In this document: positions 61,735 through 64,000 of the stretch, piece after piece | Numbering within the stretch: the first letter of the stretch is position 1 | How the letters are laid out: each line of letters opens with the position of its first letter | Origin: Aphanothece hegewaldii CCALA 016 | GTDB taxonomy: Bacteria > Cyanobacteriota > Cyanobacteriia > Cyanobacteriales > Microcystaceae | Assembly (NCBI RefSeq): GCF_003007785.1 | Contig: NZ_PXOH01000009.1 | Location: 62,001 to 126,000, forward strand | Length of the DNA: 64,000 bases | Direction of reading: 5' to 3' | Program-made: the position numbers and the translations under genes | The notes under the pieces: generated by a model | What the model was told of the DNA's origin: nothing | What the model saw: only the letters and a program-made list of their open reading frames with translations | Databases searched by the model: none

Positions 61735-64000
61735 TGATTAATTTTAACAACTATTTCCAAACTTTAACAGGATTTACACCGCGACAGTTTCAGATAGAGA
61801 CGATTCAAAATATCCTGAATTATCATAATACGATTCTTCGCGCACCAACTGGATCGGGAAAAACGGAAACCGCGATCGCACCTTTTCTCTTTGCTAAATC
61901 TTTTAATTATGATTTTCCAAATAAGCTGATTTATGTTGTTCCTTTACGGACTTTAGCAAATAGTTTACGTCAGCGTGTACAGAAATATATTGACAAATGG
62001 CAAGCTATTTACCCTCTTTCTCGTCGTTTAGTTGTTACTTTACAAACGGGTGAAAATCCAGAAGATCCCTGTTTTGAAGGGGATATTATTTTCTGTACGA
62101 TCGATCAGATGTTAAGCAGTTTTCTCAATATTCCTTTTTCAGTGGGTAGAGGTTCAGCTAATGTTAATGCAGGAGTATTTTTTACCTCTTATTTAGTGTT
62201 TGATGAATTACATTTATTAGATGCCGATCGCGCTTTTACAACCGTTCTCAAAGTGTTACAACAAATTAATGGTCTCACACCTTTTCTATTAATGACGGCA
62301 ACTTTAACCGATGAACTTGTACAGCAAGTTAGCACAGAAATTAATGATAGTCAATTAAATTTTATTAAAGTTAATGATTCGGATTTGTTAGAAATTGAAG
62401 GCGATCGTCAACGATATTTTGATGTTATTTCGACTCCTTTAAGTGCAGAAGTTATTTTAAATGATATTCAGCAAAATCAACGTAAGCGAGTCATAGTTAT
62501 CTGTAATACTGTTTCTCAATCTCAAGGATTATTTAGAGATTTAGACGAATTAAATGAAGCAGGAGACTTAGATATTACTTTACTCCATTCTCGGTTTTTA
62601 CCAGAAGATAGAGCTAAAAAAGAGAAGTATCTTACAGAAAAGTTTTCTCAAGATTCTTTAGATGATGGAATTTGTTATGTTCTAATTTCTACTCAAGTGA
62701 TTGAAGTAGGTTTGAATATTACTTGTGAGGTGATGCACACTCATTTATGTCCGATGAATAGTCTACTTCAGCGCGTAGGAAGATGTGCTAGGTTTAGAGG
62801 AGAAAAAGGAGAAGTTTATATTTATCAATCGATTGAATTTTCAGCAGTTAATCTAGAATTAGCGGAACAAGATTTAGAAGATGAACCCGATAAATTGATA
62901 CTTGGTAGGGGTTTAGAAATAAAACCAAATTTAGAAACCACATCCAATTTAGAAAATAAACCAAATTCACCTACCAAACGAAAGCGTTTATATCCACCCT
63001 ATGAAAATGATGTTTGTGAACTGACTTGGAATGTTTTACAGACGCATAACCCGACAGAAAAAATTACTTTTAATCATGAAACAAATTGGATTAATCAAGT
63101 ACATTGTAGCGAAGATATTAAAAACTTTGAACGACGCAAAAATAATCGTGGTGAGTTTGAGCAAAATTGGGATAAAGCTGTGTTTGCAGGAGAACAATCA
63201 CAAGCAAGTAAGTTAATTCGTTTAGTAGACAATCGTACTGTTTTTATCTGGGAAGATCAAGCGATTATTATTGATGGTGATGCTGATGATGATCAAGTTG
63301 ATGTCAGTAAGCTACCTGTGTTCTCTATTCCAAAAACAACTTTATGTAAGGTTTATCAGGATGTCAAAGGTGAGGGTTATCGTCGAGGTTGGATTTTTGG
63401 TAAAATCTGTTATCGAAAAAGTGAAGATAAAGAAGGTTATACTCAAGAATCTAATATCCCTATTTCTTCTTATTCCGAGTTGGTGAGTAGTCCTAGATTA
63501 CTTTTAAATCAAAATTATGCTTATTATGATAACCAAATTGGTTTAGTTATGGGTTTAGATGTTGAACGGTTTAATCTAGATTCTCATAAAAGTCAATTTA
63601 GTTTATACCAAAAACAGAAAAAACAAAAATTGAGTGAGTATCGCTATCACATGGATACTTATATTGGACATTTGGGGATGATGTGGACTTGTTGGAATAA
63701 ATCTTTTATTTCTAATGATGGTAAAAATTTGATCAGTGTGAAAGATGAACTTTTATCCTTTGGTGGTAAGTTTATCCAAGTTAAAATTTTTCCTCATGTT
63801 TCCCGACAAGATGCTGCGGTTTTGTTTGAATGCTTAGTATTTTTGGCTATTTTGACTCATGATTTGGGTAAGTTACAGATTAAATGGCAAGATTGTATGA
63901 GGGGATGGCAAACGATCGCATACAACACATATCATGGTAAAGATCCTAAATCCTATCTACTTGCCCATACTGATTATAATCCTGATGATCGGGAACAGAA
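61734..64000 (+). CDS. cas3: Cas3-type helicase with C-terminal HD nuclease, partial at right edge
   Basis: The frame is open from ATG 61734 to the end of the window (755 codons). Superfamily 2 helicase motifs appear in order: Walker A RAPTGSGKTET (I), VVPLRTLA (Ia), FDELHLL (II, DEAH-like), MTATL (III), STQVIEVGLNI (V) and QRVGRCARF (VI). Near the end come YRYHMDTYIGHLGMMW and LAILTHDLGKLQIKW, the His and HD motif of a Cas3 nuclease domain, so the helicase precedes HD, the reverse of common Cas3. It would unwind and degrade DNA. It overlaps the preceding gene by one base and belongs to the III-D operon, whose Cas10 has no HD domain. The C-terminus lies outside the window. Confidence 0.85.
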   Translation, partial: MINFNNYFQTLTGFTPRQFQIETIQNILNYHNTILRAPTGSGKTETAIAPFLFAKSFNYDFPNKLIYVVPLRTLANSLRQRVQKYIDKWQAIYPLSRRLVVTLQTGENPEDPCFEGDIIFCTIDQMLSSFLNIPFSVGRGSANVNAGVFFTSYLVFDELHLLDADRAFTTVLKVLQQINGLTPFLLMTATLTDELVQQVSTEINDSQLNFIKVNDSDLLEIEGDRQRYFDVISTPLSAEVILNDIQQNQRKRVIVICNTVSQSQGLFRDLDELNEAGDLDITLLHSRFLPEDRAKKEKYLTEKFSQDSLDDGICYVLISTQVIEVGLNITCEVMHTHLCPMNSLLQRVGRCARFRGEKGEVYIYQSIEFSAVNLELAEQDLEDEPDKLILGRGLEIKPNLETTSNLENKPNSPTKRKRLYPPYENDVCELTWNVLQTHNPTEKITFNHETNWINQVHCSEDIKNFERRKNNRGEFEQNWDKAVFAGEQSQASKLIRLVDNRTVFIWEDQAIIIDGDADDDQVDVSKLPVFSIPKTTLCKVYQDVKGEGYRRGWIFGKICYRKSEDKEGYTQESNIPISSYSELVSSPRLLLNQNYAYYDNQIGLVMGLDVERFNLDSHKSQFSLYQKQKKQKLSEYRYHMDTYIGHLGMMWTCWNKSFISNDGKNLISVKDELLSFGGKFIQVKIFPHVSRQDAAVLFECLVFLAILTHDLGKLQIKWQDCMRGWQTIAYNTYHGKDPKSYLLAHTDYNPDDREQ

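Noticed and set aside
49724..64000. Subtype III-B (Cmr) or III-A (Csm) assignment
   Set aside because: Csx10, a Csx19-like protein and an HD-less Cas10 point to III-D; no Cmr1/Cmr5 or Csm4 pattern was recognised.

Overview
The window comes from an AT-rich cyanobacterium. The HIP1 octamer GCGATCGC, a cyanobacterial hallmark, recurs many times (for example at 1443, 7482, 8550, 16405, 57350 and 60927), and the gene families (hybrid PKS/NRPS, type III-D CRISPR effector, WYL regulator) fit the same group. No rRNA, tRNA, insertion sequence or CRISPR array was seen.

Left three quarters (1-48110, all + strand): one large modular PKS/NRPS assembly line, cut off by the left edge. Order: a partial PKS (C-methyltransferase, enoylreductase, ketoreductase, ACP); a PKS (KS-AT-KR-ACP); a stand-alone luciferase-like flavin monooxygenase; an MFS transporter; then NRPS and PKS proteins. 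Reading the adenylation-domain specificity codes by eye gives the order (Asn-like, epimerised?)-(unassigned)-D-Val-Gly-[malonate]-Ala-Cys (cyclised and oxidised to thiazole)-Gly-D-Ala-Ser. Most genes overlap or are separated by only a few bases, so they look like one operon. No thioesterase or reductase domain ends the line inside the window. The NRPS genes carry an unusual load of short palindromic elements inserted in frame: nine copies of a 28-nt element, three intact copies and one diverged inverted copy of a 23-nt element, and one double hairpin.

Middle (48111-49723): a short non-coding gap, a minus-strand WYL-domain regulator of the kind found beside cyanobacterial CRISPR loci, and a divergent promoter region.

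Right part (49724-64000, + strand): a type III-D CRISPR-Cas effector operon. It starts with two Csx3 genes (a short ring-nuclease form, then one fused to a P-loop ATPase). It continues with an HD-less Cas10 with GGDD, four Cas7-like RAMP proteins, Csx10, Csx19, a probable Cas11, a CARF protein with a RelE-like C-terminus, a PD-(D/E)XK-like protein, an unrecognised 206-residue protein, and a Cas3-type helicase with a C-terminal HD domain that runs off the right edge. Cas6, Cas1, Cas2 and the array are not in the window. The expected logic is RNA-guided target binding, cyclic oligoadenylate synthesis by Cas10, activation of the CARF effector, and signal removal or modulation by Csx3.
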